64,000 nucleotides of DNA from BQWY01 sp046351095 (GTDB lineage: Bacteria > Nitrospirota > Nitrospiria > Nitrospirales > Nitrospiraceae). The translations under genes were made by a program, and so were the position numbers. The notes beneath the pieces were generated by a model. It saw only the letters and a list, made by a program, of their open reading frames with translations. It was not told the origin of the DNA and did not search any database. Shown piece by piece: positions 25,669 through 34,022 of the stretch. Each line of letters opens with the position of its first letter. Positions within the stretch are counted from its first letter, which is position 1. The stretch lies in the NCBI GenBank assembly GCA_046351095.1, contig JAXLZC010000001.1, forward strand, positions 124,001-188,000. The letters run 5' to 3'.

Positions 25669-27072
25669 ATGGGAATTTTTCGAGAATATGACATCCGCGG
25701 CGTCGTCGGAGACGACCTCACGGAAGACATCGCCGAACAGATCGGTCGCGGTTACGCCACGCTGGCGCGCGCGCAGGGCGCGAAGACCGTCAGCGTCGGG
25801 CGCGATGGGCGCCTCAGTTCGCCGGCCTTACATGCGCGCTTGCTGAAGGGCCTCACGGCCGGAGGGCTGGACGTTGTCGACATCGGCATTTGCCCGACGC
25901 CGCTCGTGTATTTCTCGTTGTTTACGCTTCCGGTGGACGGCGGGATCATGATCACCGGCAGTCACAACGCCGCCGAGTACAACGGCTTCAAAATGTGCAT
26001 CGGCAAGACTGCGATCTACGGCGACAGCATTCAACAGGTGCGGATGACGATCGAACGCGGCGCCTTCAGCAGCGGCGCAGGCCGCGTCTCCGAACACGCC
26101 ATCATTCCCGACTACCTCGCCTACCTCAAAGAGCACTTTAAGCATGTTGACGCGCGGCATCTGCGTGTCGTGGTCGATGCGGGTAATGGTGCCGCGTCGC
26201 TGTTGGCCGGTGCCGCGATGGCGCAACTCGGCTGCACGGTCACGGAATTGTACTGTGACCTGGACGGCCGATTCCCCAATCACCATCCCGATCCCACCGT
26301 CCCAGAAAATCTTGACGACTTGATTCGGAAGGTCCGCGAGACCGGTGCCCATGTGGGGATGGGGTACGACGGCGACGCCGACCGGATCGGTGCGGTGGAC
26401 GAGAAGGGGACGATCCTCTGGGGCGATCGGTTGATGGTCGTCTATTCCCGCGATATTTTGGAGAGTAAGGCGGGCAGCACGATCATTTCCGAGGTGAAGG
26501 CCTCGCAACATTTGTACGACGACATTCACAAGTGCGGCGGTCGCCCGATCATGTGGAAGACGGGGCATTCGCTCATCAAGGCGAAGATGAAGGAAGAACA
26601 TGCGGCGCTGGCCGGCGAAATGTCGGGCCACATGTTTTTTGCGGATCGTTACTTCGGCTTCGACGATGCCGTTTACGCGAGCTGCCGCTTGGTCGAAATT
26701 TTGGCGAAGCAAAAGAAACCGCTCTCCGCCTTGGTGGCCGACCTGCCGCCGTCGTGCGTGACGCCGGAAATTCGAGTGGACTGTCCCGACGCCGTGAAGT
26801 TCGACCTTGTGAAAGCTGTGCAGGAGACGTTGCTCGCGGCGGCGAAACAGAAAACGCCGCTCGGCCCACAGGGGCTCATTATCCGCGATGTGGTCACGAT
26901 CGACGGCATCAGGACGATTTTCCAGCAAGGCTGGGGGCTCATTCGCGCGTCGAATACACAACCGGCGCTGGTCCTCCGCTTCGAAGCGCCGACCGACGCG
27001 CAACTGACCGCGGTGCGCGCCGTGATCGAAGGGGAACTGCAGCGTGCCAAGAAAGGGCTCGGGCTATCGTAG
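25669..27072 (+). CDS. manB: Phosphomannomutase/phosphoglucomutase
   Basis: A 467-residue alpha-D-phosphohexomutase of AlgC/ManB type. It has FREYDIRGVVGDDL at the N-terminus, the catalytic phosphoserine Ser98 in MITGSHNAAEYNGFKM, the metal loop GYDGDADRIGAVD near residue 240 and GEMSGHMFF for sugar recognition. The usual SHNP is SHNA here, with two Ala in place of the common two Pro after the catalytic triad. It converts mannose-6-P to mannose-1-P (and glucose phosphates), the step before manC. Confidence 0.9.
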   Translation: MGIFREYDIRGVVGDDLTEDIAEQIGRGYATLARAQGAKTVSVGRDGRLSSPALHARLLKGLTAGGLDVVDIGICPTPLVYFSLFTLPVDGGIMITGSHNAAEYNGFKMCIGKTAIYGDSIQQVRMTIERGAFSSGAGRVSEHAIIPDYLAYLKEHFKHVDARHLRVVVDAGNGAASLLAGAAMAQLGCTVTELYCDLDGRFPNHHPDPTVPENLDDLIRKVRETGAHVGMGYDGDADRIGAVDEKGTILWGDRLMVVYSRDILESKAGSTIISEVKASQHLYDDIHKCGGRPIMWKTGHSLIKAKMKEEHAALAGEMSGHMFFADRYFGFDDAVYASCRLVEILAKQKKPLSALVADLPPSCVTPEIRVDCPDAVKFDLVKAVQETLLAAAKQKTPLGPQGLIIRDVVTIDGIRTIFQQGWGLIRASNTQPALVLRFEAPTDAQLTAVRAVIEGELQRAKKGLGLS

Positions 27073-27095
27073 CGCGTTCCCGTCCGTGCGCGGGC

Positions 27096-28028
27096 GTGGC
27101 GACCTCCGATACGGAGCCGTCGTCGCGTTCGGGGTTGCGTGCGGTTCTTCTCGCCCTCTGGTTTGTCGTCGCCCCCCTCTGCGCGCTGCTGCCGGACGGC
27201 ATCTCTTCTGCACAATCGTCAGCAACCGCCGCGCCTGCTGCGTCCTCTCCCGCGCCAGGTGGACGTTCCACTCCGCAGCCTGCTCCAACGGCGTCGCCTT
27301 CGACTTCGCCGGTCACGCCGGCCCAGCCTGTGCCGGCTACCGCCCAGACCGGCCCGCTCCCGACCGCCTTTTTCGCCGGCGAGCGACTGACCTATGAATT
27401 GGCCTGGTCGAAGATCAAGGCGGGGACCGCGGTGATGTCGGTCGACGCCGCTGAGCCGCAAGACGGGCGCATGATGTACAAGTTGACCACCGTCGCGCGC
27501 TCGAGTTCGCTGTTGACGAAGTTTTATCCCGTCGACAATCGGGTCGAGTCGTGGATCGACGCGGTCACCCAGTTGCCGCAGCACATGCAGTTTCATCGCC
27601 GAGAAGGGAAACGGCGCAACGAATTCGACTACGTGTTTCATCAAGCCGCCGGCAAAGTGGAGGTGGTGAAGGACGGGCAGCGCGCCGAACTCGATATCCT
27701 TCAGAGCACGCACGATGCGATCTCCTGTCTGTATGCCACGCGGGCGGGGATGCCGCTGACGCCCGGCACATCGGCGTTGCTGAACGTGCACCACGACAAA
27801 AAAAACTACAAACTGGAGGTACGTGTCGAAGGCGTTGATCGGTTGGAGGGGCCCTGGGGTATCAAAGACGCGGCGCGTCTGCTCGTGGTCATGCCGTTCC
27901 AGGGGATTTTTTTGAACGAGGGCAATGTGCGGGTGTGGGTCACGACGGACGACCGGCGTGTGCCGCTCCTCATGAAGGCCAAGGTGATCGTCGGCGCTGT
28001 GACGGCGACCCTGGCGGACGGGTTCTAA
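27096..28028 (+). CDS. DUF3108 domain protein, probably exported
   Basis: About 310 residues from GTG 27096 (the frame is open much further upstream, inside manB, but that part is a shadow; TTG 27135 is another possible start). A hydrophobic segment (VLLALWFVVAPLCALL) is followed by a Pro/Ala/Ser-rich linker of ~70 residues. The DUF3108 beta-rich domain then begins at FFAGERLTYELAWSKIKAG and includes GTAVMSVD, YKLTTVARSSS and PVDNRVESW. Family members are periplasmic or envelope proteins of unknown function. It follows manB by 23 bases. Confidence 0.75.
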   Translation: MATSDTEPSSRSGLRAVLLALWFVVAPLCALLPDGISSAQSSATAAPAASSPAPGGRSTPQPAPTASPSTSPVTPAQPVPATAQTGPLPTAFFAGERLTYELAWSKIKAGTAVMSVDAAEPQDGRMMYKLTTVARSSSLLTKFYPVDNRVESWIDAVTQLPQHMQFHRREGKRRNEFDYVFHQAAGKVEVVKDGQRAELDILQSTHDAISCLYATRAGMPLTPGTSALLNVHHDKKNYKLEVRVEGVDRLEGPWGIKDAARLLVVMPFQGIFLNEGNVRVWVTTDDRRVPLLMKAKVIVGAVTATLADGF

Positions 28029-28066
28029 GCGGCCTGAGCCTGTGCTGCGGCGAGCGTGAGGCCGCT
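28028..28066 (+). terminator. Inverted repeat after the DUF3108 gene
   Basis: AGCGGCCT at 28028-28035 and AGGCCGCT at 28059-28066 form a perfect 8-bp stem that begins in the stop codon. No T-run follows. Confidence 0.35.
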
Positions 28067-28087
28067 CGGGAGACGGGCCCTTCGTGA

Positions 28088-28116
28088 TTGCCCAAAGTCC
28101 TTCAACCGGCTATACT
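28088..28116 (+). promoter_or_regulatory. Candidate sigma70 promoter for fructose-bisphosphatase
   Basis: TTGCCC (28088-28093), 17-base spacer, TATACT (28111-28116). The -10 box matches five of six consensus bases. It lies 62 bases before the ATG of the fbp gene and after the inverted repeat that closes the previous unit. Confidence 0.55.
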
Positions 28117-28178
28117 CCTCCCGTATTTCCAGCTAGGTTCTCGACCGTTCTGCAGCGGTCCAGCCACGACGTGAGCCC

Positions 28179-29183
28179 ATGCGGCAATTCCCGATTACGC
28201 TGACCCGACACATTCTGGAACAACAGACCCAGCATCCCGGTGCAACGGGCGAATTTTCCCTCTTGATGGAGCAGGTGGCGCTCGTCGGGAAGATGCTGGC
28301 CCATGATTTACGCCGCGCCGGCCTCCTGAATATTCTCGGTCTCAGCGGCGACACCAACATCCAGGGCGAGGCGGTCAAAAAACTCGACGAGTTGGCGAAC
28401 GAGACCTTCATCAAGGTCTTCCAGTCGAGCGGCTTGGTCTGCGGCATCGCCTCCGAGGAAGAGGAGAAGCCCATTCTCCTGCCGCGGAGTTGGACGCAAG
28501 GCAAATACATGATCCTGTTCGATCCGCTCGACGGATCGTCCAACACCGACGTGAATATGCCGCTCGGGTCGATTTTTTCGATCGTGCGGTTCGACGATGC
28601 GTCGCGCGCGCCGATGGATGCGGACCTCATCAAGCCCGGCCACCAACAGGTGGCGGCGGGCTACGTGCTTTATGGGGCGAGCACGATGCTCGTCTATACG
28701 ACGGGCCACGGCGTCTGCGGGTTTACCCTCGATCCTGGAATCGGCGAATACGTCCGTTCGCATACCGACATCGCCATTCCGGCCCGCGGGTCGATCTACG
28801 CGACCAACGAAGGGAATGCGCTCAAGTGGCCGCCTGCGATGCAGAAGTACGTCGCCGATTTGAAAGTGAAGGATAAGGCGCGCGGCCGTCCCTACAGTGG
28901 CCGGTACTCCGGCTGTTTAGTGGCCGACGTGCATCGCGTGTTGTTGCTCGGCGGCGTGTATTTGTATCCCGCCGAGGTCGACAAGCCGGAAGGCAAATTG
29001 CGATTGTTGTACGAGGCCAATCCGTTGGCCATGGTCGTCGAGCAGGCGGGTGGACGGGCCAGCACGGGCACGGCGCGGATTTTGGACCTCGTGCCGACGA
29101 AATTACACCAGCGGGTACCGTTGATCATCGGCAGTCGGGACGATGTGCTGGAGGTCGAGCAGGCGTTAACAGGCGCGGCGTAA
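28179..29183 (+). CDS. fbp: Fructose-1,6-bisphosphatase, class I
   Basis: A 334-residue cytoplasmic enzyme hydrolysing fructose-1,6-bisphosphate to fructose-6-phosphate. Metal-binding motif LFDPLDGSSNTDVN (near residue 115) and IASEEEEKP are class I hallmarks; RYSGCLVADVHRVLL and LLYEANPLAMVVEQAGG form the substrate-site end. It is followed by a class I aldolase, so triose phosphates can be turned into hexose phosphates for mannose sugar nucleotides and storage. Length and motifs are normal. Confidence 0.93.
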   Translation: MRQFPITLTRHILEQQTQHPGATGEFSLLMEQVALVGKMLAHDLRRAGLLNILGLSGDTNIQGEAVKKLDELANETFIKVFQSSGLVCGIASEEEEKPILLPRSWTQGKYMILFDPLDGSSNTDVNMPLGSIFSIVRFDDASRAPMDADLIKPGHQQVAAGYVLYGASTMLVYTTGHGVCGFTLDPGIGEYVRSHTDIAIPARGSIYATNEGNALKWPPAMQKYVADLKVKDKARGRPYSGRYSGCLVADVHRVLLLGGVYLYPAEVDKPEGKLRLLYEANPLAMVVEQAGGRASTGTARILDLVPTKLHQRVPLIIGSRDDVLEVEQALTGAA

Positions 29184-29239
29184 GTCACAGCCGCCGCACG
29201 ACAGAGGGCGAAGTCGCGATCACCCGGAGGGAGATTGGT

Positions 29240-30166
29240 ATGGGACAGCGTGTCAGCGAAATTTTGAGTTGGTACGAGAGCGACAATCCCGGCGTGAAGG
29301 CCAACCTGGCCCGCATGCTGAATCATGGACGGCTGGCAGGGACCGGGAAAATGGTCATCCTCCCCGTCGACCAGGGGTTCGAGCATGGACCGGCCCGCAG
29401 TTTCGCCGCGAATCCCGGCGGCTACGATCCGCATTACCATTTTGAGTTGGGTATCGACGCGGGCTGTAATGCGTATGCTGCGCCCTTAGGATTTTTGGAA
29501 GCGGGCGCCGGTACCTTCGCCGGACGGATTCCGCTCATTCTGAAGTTGAACAATCACGACGTGCTGCACGACGAGAAGGATCCCTTGCCCTCCGTCACCG
29601 GCAGTGTGGGCGATGCGTTGCGGCTCGGCTGCTCCGCCATCGGCTTCACGATTTATCCGGGGTCGTCGCACTGTAACGCCATGTACGAGCAACTGCGCGA
29701 CCTGGTCGAAGAGGCGAAGAGTGTGGGGTTGGCCGTCGTCGTCTGGTCCTATCCGCGTGGGTCGGGCATCAGTAAGGAAGGCGAGACCGCGGTCGACGTG
29801 GTGTCGTATGCCGCTCAGATCGCCTGCCAGCTCGGCGCGCACATCGTGAAGGTGAAGTTGCCCAGTGCCCATCTGGAACAGTCGGCCGCGAAGAAGGTCT
29901 ACGAAGCCGAGCAGGTGCCGATCAAGACCTTGGCGGAGCGTGTGAAGCACGTGGTGCAGAGCTCGTTCAACGGACGCCGGATCGTCATTTTCTCCGGCGG
30001 AGCCAAGAGCGAAGACAAAAACGTATTCGAAGAAGTGAAGGCCATCCGCGACGGCGGAGGATTCGGCTCGATCATCGGACGCAATTCGTTCCAGCGGCCG
30101 AAGCCCGAGGCCCTCAAATTCTTGGGCACAGTGATGAGCCTCTACGCCGGCCAGTCGAACGAGTGA
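29240..30166 (+). CDS. fbaB: Fructose-bisphosphate aldolase class I (FbaB/DhnA type)
   Basis: A 308-residue aldolase. The N-terminal strand is MVILPVDQGFEHGPARS; the Schiff-base lysine lies in HIVKVKLPSAHLEQS (around residue 200), and IFSGGAKSEDKNVFEE plus GSIIGRNSFQRP bind the phosphate. GGAGGGAG sits six bases before the ATG. It condenses dihydroxyacetone phosphate with glyceraldehyde-3-phosphate in gluconeogenesis, together with the adjacent bisphosphatase. Confidence 0.92.
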   Translation: MGQRVSEILSWYESDNPGVKANLARMLNHGRLAGTGKMVILPVDQGFEHGPARSFAANPGGYDPHYHFELGIDAGCNAYAAPLGFLEAGAGTFAGRIPLILKLNNHDVLHDEKDPLPSVTGSVGDALRLGCSAIGFTIYPGSSHCNAMYEQLRDLVEEAKSVGLAVVVWSYPRGSGISKEGETAVDVVSYAAQIACQLGAHIVKVKLPSAHLEQSAAKKVYEAEQVPIKTLAERVKHVVQSSFNGRRIVIFSGGAKSEDKNVFEEVKAIRDGGGFGSIIGRNSFQRPKPEALKFLGTVMSLYAGQSNE

Positions 30167-30209
30167 CCGGTCCCTGGGCACGGACAGCGGAAGGCTGGAG
30201 AGCATCGGC

Positions 30210-31352
30210 ATGCTGAGTCGGGTTGCGATCGGAGGCCTGTGCATCGTCGTCAGTCTTGTGCTGGCGTTTCCCGGTGGAGCCGACGACGCCGTCAGCCTCC
30301 CGGTACGCCTGCTCTTGGGCGGGATCGCGGCGGTGCTCGTGGCGACGGCGGCAGGCATGTGCGTCACCGCTGAATCCAAGACCCTGTTGCCTGCAGCGGT
30401 GGGCGGTGCTGTGGGATTGGCGCTTGCCGGATGGGTGACGCCGGCGCTCGCCTCGCTCTTCACCCCGAGCTTCGGCGCCGCGCATCTTGCGGCTCTTGTG
30501 TTGCTCGTCGGATTGCCGTACCTCGGTGTGCTGCTCGGGCAACGGATCGGCGCCGATCCGCCGAACTATCCTGCCAGGCCAGCATCCAGTATTCCTGCGG
30601 TCGCGGTGTCTCGCGTCTCGACAAACGGTAGCGCTGTGGATTCTCCGTCGGCGAGTTTCCCGAAGGCCGCCGATGCGGCGGGCGCGAGCTCGCTCTCTCC
30701 CAAACTGCTCGACACCAGTGTCATCATCGACGGGCGCATCGCCGATTTGTGCGAAACGGGTTTTCTCGACGGCCCGTTCATCGTCCCGCAGTTTATCCTT
30801 CACGAATTGCAGCACATCGCCGACTCGTCGGACGGCCTCAAGCGCGCGCGCGGCCGCCGCGGGCTCGACATGCTCCATAAGATTCAAAAAATGAGCGCCC
30901 TGGACGTCCGCATTTGGGAGGACGACGTCGTGCAGATGCGTGAGGTCGATGCCAAGCTCGTCACGCTGGCCAAGCAGCTGTCCGGGAAAATCGTCACCAA
31001 TGATTTGAATCTCAACAAGGTGGCCGAGCTGCAAGGCGTACGTGTGTTGAACATCAACGAATTGTGCAACGCGCTCCGCCCCGTGGTGTTGCCGGGTGAG
31101 ACGATGCGTGTCTTTATTTTGAAAGAAGGCAAAGAGCCGGGGCAGGGCGTCGCCTACCTCGACGACGGAACCATGATCGTCGTCGACAATGCCAAGCGAT
31201 GGATCGGTCGCAACATGGACGTCGCGGTGACCAGTGTGTTGCAAACGACGGCCGGACGCATGATTTTTACCCGCCTTAAGGACGAGAGCGAGCGGGACGA
31301 TGTGCCCGCCGCGCGCGGCGTAGCCGGTTCGACCGGCAGCCTGGCGCCGTAG
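30210..31352 (+). CDS. Membrane-anchored PIN/TRAM domain protein (YacL-like)
   Basis: A 380-residue protein. Residues 1-115 form about four hydrophobic segments. A PIN nuclease domain begins at LLDTSVIIDGRIADLCE (~residue 170) with the acidic residues expected at VIID, HELQ and TNDLNLNKVAE. A C-terminal TRAM domain follows from ~290 (RVFILKEGKEPGQGVAYL). The architecture is that of YacL and cyanobacterial homologues, proposed to act on RNA. It precedes ispD, a conserved neighbourhood in many bacteria. Confidence 0.85.
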   Translation: MLSRVAIGGLCIVVSLVLAFPGGADDAVSLPVRLLLGGIAAVLVATAAGMCVTAESKTLLPAAVGGAVGLALAGWVTPALASLFTPSFGAAHLAALVLLVGLPYLGVLLGQRIGADPPNYPARPASSIPAVAVSRVSTNGSAVDSPSASFPKAADAAGASSLSPKLLDTSVIIDGRIADLCETGFLDGPFIVPQFILHELQHIADSSDGLKRARGRRGLDMLHKIQKMSALDVRIWEDDVVQMREVDAKLVTLAKQLSGKIVTNDLNLNKVAELQGVRVLNINELCNALRPVVLPGETMRVFILKEGKEPGQGVAYLDDGTMIVVDNAKRWIGRNMDVAVTSVLQTTAGRMIFTRLKDESERDDVPAARGVAGSTGSLAP

Positions 31353-31418
31353 TATGCCGCAGGGACCTCCCGCTGTGGCGATCCACACCATGCCGAATCA
31401 CTTCGCCGTGAGCCGACC

Positions 31419-32153
31419 GTGAGCGGGACTACGCCTGTGCCGCACCTACACCCGCGTGTCGTGGCGCTCGTGCCCGCCAGCGGGCGTGGGACACGTATGG
31501 GCGGCATTCGTCCGAAACAGTTTCTCTCCGTGGGTGGGGTGCCGCTGATGGTGCATGCGCTTCGGACGTTGCAGGCGTCGGAGTGGATCGAGCAGATCAT
31601 CGTGGCGGCGCCCGCGAGCGAACATGACTTTTGCCGTCAGGACGTTATTGCCCCATACCGGCTCACCAAGGTGACTACCGTGGTGGAGGGCGGGCGCGAG
31701 CGGCAAGATTCCGTCCGAGCCGCCCTGCAACTCGTGCCCGACGGAATGGACGTTGTGTTGGTGCATGACGCCGTGCGTCCGTTTCTGACCGAGGACATCA
31801 TTGTGCGTGCCTGCAAAGCGGCGGTTGCGGAGGGTGGCGCCGTCGTGGCGATCCCGGCCCGCGATACGTTGAAGGAAGTCGGTCCAGGACATGCCATTCA
31901 GCGGACGGTGGATCGAACGCCGCTGTGGCAGGCGCAAACGCCGCAAGTCTTTCGTCGAGCCCTGTTGCAACAGGCGCATGCGCGCGCGGAAGCGGACGGT
32001 TATGTCGGGACTGACGAAGCGGATCTTGTGCAGCGGATCGGCGCGCGTGTCGTAGTCGTGGAAGGGTCTGGCGAAAATATGAAGGTGACGCGTCCCGAGG
32101 ACCTGATCATTGCCGAAGCGATTTGGGCGGCACGGAATGGGAACAGCTTATAA
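31419..32153 (+). CDS. ispD: 2-C-methyl-D-erythritol 4-phosphate cytidylyltransferase
   Basis: A 244-residue enzyme of the non-mevalonate isoprenoid pathway; it couples methylerythritol phosphate to CTP. Motifs: ALVPASGRGTRMGG, PKQFLSVGGVPLM, VVEGGRERQDSV, VLVHDAVRPFL and the C-terminal GSGENMKVTRPEDL. The start is GTG 31419. It is followed by ispF after an 85-base gap, making a two-gene isoprenoid unit. Confidence 0.93.
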   Translation: MSGTTPVPHLHPRVVALVPASGRGTRMGGIRPKQFLSVGGVPLMVHALRTLQASEWIEQIIVAAPASEHDFCRQDVIAPYRLTKVTTVVEGGRERQDSVRAALQLVPDGMDVVLVHDAVRPFLTEDIIVRACKAAVAEGGAVVAIPARDTLKEVGPGHAIQRTVDRTPLWQAQTPQVFRRALLQQAHARAEADGYVGTDEADLVQRIGARVVVVEGSGENMKVTRPEDLIIAEAIWAARNGNSL

Positions 32154-32165
32154 AAAACGTGAGAT

Positions 32166-32188
32166 GTAAGACGGGAAACGTAAGACGG
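32166..32188 (+). repeat. Short direct repeat between ispD and ispF
   Basis: GTAAGACGG occurs at 32166-32174 and again at 32180-32188, inside a low-complexity stretch of related 'taagacg' units. Significance unknown; similar short intergenic repeats may occur elsewhere in the genome. Confidence 0.5.
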
Positions 32189-32238
32189 AAGAGTCCGGAA
32201 GATTTGCAATTCACGATTGGCGAGGATTGAGGAGAGGC

Positions 32239-32868
32239 ATGGCAACGAAGCGAGCCACCAAAAAACAGGATCGAATCAAAACGCGTCCGAAGCGGCCGCG
32301 ACATGCGCGGCGTGTGAGTCAGCGGCAGCCGAGTGCGGGCAGTCACAGCACCGGACAGGTGCCGGGGCGCGACGGCTTGCTCGATGTGCGCGTGGGGCAG
32401 GGCTACGACGTTCACCCGCTGGGGATTGGACGCAAGCTGATTCTGGGCGGCATCGAGATTCCTCACGCGAAGGGGCTGCTCGGCCACTCGGACGCCGATG
32501 CGCTGGTGCATGCGGTCTGCGATGCGTTACTCGGCGCGATGGGCGAGGGCGACCTCGGGCGACATTTCCCTAGTTCGAATCCCGCCTACAGGGATATTTC
32601 GAGCCTGATGTTGCTGAAGCATGTCTGCGGGTTGCTCGACGGGAGGGGCTATCGCGTGCTGAACATCGACAGCACCATCATCGCGCAGGCCCCGCGCCTG
32701 GGCGGGTACCTGAGCGACATGGCGAAACGTGTGGCCGAGACCATCGGGATCGACCCCAGTCTGGTGAACGTGAAAGTGAAAAGCGGCGAAGGGCTCGATG
32801 CCGTCGGGCGCGAGGAGGGCATCGCCACCCAAGCCGTCTGTTTGATTGCGCCCAAGCCCAGCCGGTAA
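32239..32868 (+). CDS. ispF: 2-C-methyl-D-erythritol 2,4-cyclodiphosphate synthase with basic N-terminal extension
   Basis: The catalytic domain starts at VRVGQGYDVHPLGIG and has GHSDADALVHAVCDALLGA (zinc His), FPSSNPAYRDISS and VKSGEGLDAVGREEGI. From ATG 32239, preceded by GAGGAGAGG, it has 209 residues, about 50 more than usual. The extra N-terminus is rich in Lys/Arg/Gln/Thr, is not a signal peptide and looks disordered. A start at VRVGQG itself lacks a usual start codon, so the extension is probably translated. It cyclises CDP-ME-2-phosphate after IspD and IspE. Confidence 0.9.
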   Translation: MATKRATKKQDRIKTRPKRPRHARRVSQRQPSAGSHSTGQVPGRDGLLDVRVGQGYDVHPLGIGRKLILGGIEIPHAKGLLGHSDADALVHAVCDALLGAMGEGDLGRHFPSSNPAYRDISSLMLLKHVCGLLDGRGYRVLNIDSTIIAQAPRLGGYLSDMAKRVAETIGIDPSLVNVKVKSGEGLDAVGREEGIATQAVCLIAPKPSR

Positions 32869-32869
32869 G

Positions 32870-32894
32870 ATAGGCGTTCGGCCTCGGCGCCTAT
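32870..32894 (+). promoter_or_regulatory. Hairpin immediately upstream of the cysE start
   Basis: ATAGGCG (32870-32876) pairs with CGCCTAT (32888-32894); the stem ends two bases before the ATG at 32897. It could attenuate read-through from ispF or mask the ribosome site of cysE. Confidence 0.4.
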
Positions 32895-32896
32895 TT

Positions 32897-33544
32897 ATGC
32901 TGTCACGTATCCGCCAAGACCTCGACGTCGTCTTCGAGCGCGACCCCGCGGCGACCAGCCGCCTCGAAGTCGTGATGACCTATGCGGGTTTTCACGCACT
33001 CGTCATCTATCGCATCGCGCATTGGTTGCGTCAGGCAGGCGTGCCGTTCATCCCGCGTGTGTTGTCGCAGTTCGGCCGGTGGGTGACGGGCATCGAGATT
33101 CACCCAGGCGCCACCATCGGCAGCGGATTTTTTATCGACCATGGGATGGGGGTGGTGGTCGGCGAAACGGCGGAGATCGGCGACTACGTCACACTCTTTC
33201 AAGGCGTCACGCTCGGCGGGACCGGGAAGGAGCGCGGCAAGCGCCACCCCACCGTCGGGAACCACGTCGTCATCGGTGCGGGCGCGAAGATTCTCGGCGC
33301 CATCCGCATCGGCGACAACGTCAAGATCGGTGCGAACTCCGTCGTCCTGAAATCCGTACCCGCCCATTCGACCGTGATCGGCGTGCCCGCGCGGATCATC
33401 AAAATGGAAGGCGAGCGTGTGCCGGAAGCGACGATGGATCACGCCAACATTCCCGACCCCATCATCGACCGTTTTGAGGCGCTGGAGCAGGAACTGATCG
33501 TGCTGCGCAAGAAGCTCGAAAATCCAGACCGTCCCTCCGCGTAA
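32897..33544 (+). CDS. cysE: Serine O-acetyltransferase
   Basis: A 215-residue left-handed beta-helix acetyltransferase from ATG 32897; a longer reading upstream would run through the hairpin and has no family match. Landmarks: RIRQDLDVVFERDPA, the catalytic-region GIEIHPGATIGSGFFIDHG with MGVVVGETAEIGD, and TLGGTGKERGKRHPTVG. It acetylates serine for cysteine synthesis. The C-terminal coil (DRFEALEQELIVLRKKLE) would mediate trimer contacts or cysteine synthase binding. Confidence 0.92.
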   Translation: MLSRIRQDLDVVFERDPAATSRLEVVMTYAGFHALVIYRIAHWLRQAGVPFIPRVLSQFGRWVTGIEIHPGATIGSGFFIDHGMGVVVGETAEIGDYVTLFQGVTLGGTGKERGKRHPTVGNHVVIGAGAKILGAIRIGDNVKIGANSVVLKSVPAHSTVIGVPARIIKMEGERVPEATMDHANIPDPIIDRFEALEQELIVLRKKLENPDRPSA

Positions 33545-33554
33545 CGACTCCGTC

Positions 33555-33583
33555 AAAAAAACGCCGGTGCGGCGCACCGGCGT
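33555..33583 (-). terminator. Factor-independent terminator of the psiF-like gene
   Basis: ACGCCGGTGC (33561-33570) and GCACCGGCGT (33574-33583) form a perfect 10-bp stem with a 3-base loop. Read on the - strand the stem is followed by six T (A6 at 33555-33560), a classic terminator 25 bases after the stop of the - strand gene. It may also stop cysE transcription coming the other way. Confidence 0.8.
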
Positions 33584-33608
33584 TCGTGTATTCGAGCGGC
33601 GTCTGCGA

Positions 33609-33923
33609 TTAGTTCGACAGGCACTCGCTCATAAACTTCTTCCGGTCGTCGCCCTTCAAATTCTTCGCGCCCGCTTCCTTGTTGCAGGTCTTCATCTTCG
33701 ACTGTTGCGTCGACTTTGCGGCGGCCTTCGCCGGCTTCGCGCTCAAGCATTCCTTCATGAAGGCTTTGCGCTCGTCGCCTTTGCCTTCGCCCAATCCCTT
33801 GGCATCGGCGTCGGCGTTGCACGTTTTCATCTTGTTTTGTTGCGCAGCGGCCCAGACCGGCGGGGTCGCCATCATAAACGAGGCGAATGCGGTGGCCATG
33901 ACCAACGACAGCAAGCGGCTCAT
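33609..33923 (-). CDS. PsiF-repeat exported protein
   Basis: A 104-residue protein with a signal peptide (LLSLVMATAFASFMMATPP, then AAA). Two tandem repeats follow, each built as QQ-x-KMKTCN ... KxFMxECLS (residues ~28-62 and ~71-103), the PsiF repeat. Each repeat has one Cys in TCN and one in ECL, so two disulfides are likely. PsiF of E. coli is phosphate-starvation-inducible, but its function is unknown. AAAGGAG precedes the start; a TACAAT -10-like box lies at 33974-33979 (complement). Confidence 0.85.
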   Translation of the reverse strand: MSRLLSLVMATAFASFMMATPPVWAAAQQNKMKTCNADADAKGLGEGKGDERKAFMKECLSAKPAKAAAKSTQQSKMKTCNKEAGAKNLKGDDRKKFMSECLSN

Positions 33924-34022
33924 AACAAACTCCTTTGGGTAAGGGTGACGTGCACGACCAGCAGAGCGGTCGAATTGTAATCGAGACGACGGAAGAAGTC
34001 TGTAGTCGCATGCGCGACAGTG

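Noticed and set aside
25828..27003. Open frame of 391 codons antisense to phosphomannomutase
   Set aside because: Shadow of a gene with all catalytic motifs intact on the + strand.
26532..27095. Upstream extension of the DUF3108 gene into manB
   Set aside because: The extension lies in another frame of manB and has no domain; a GTG at 27096 before the hydrophobic segment is a better start.
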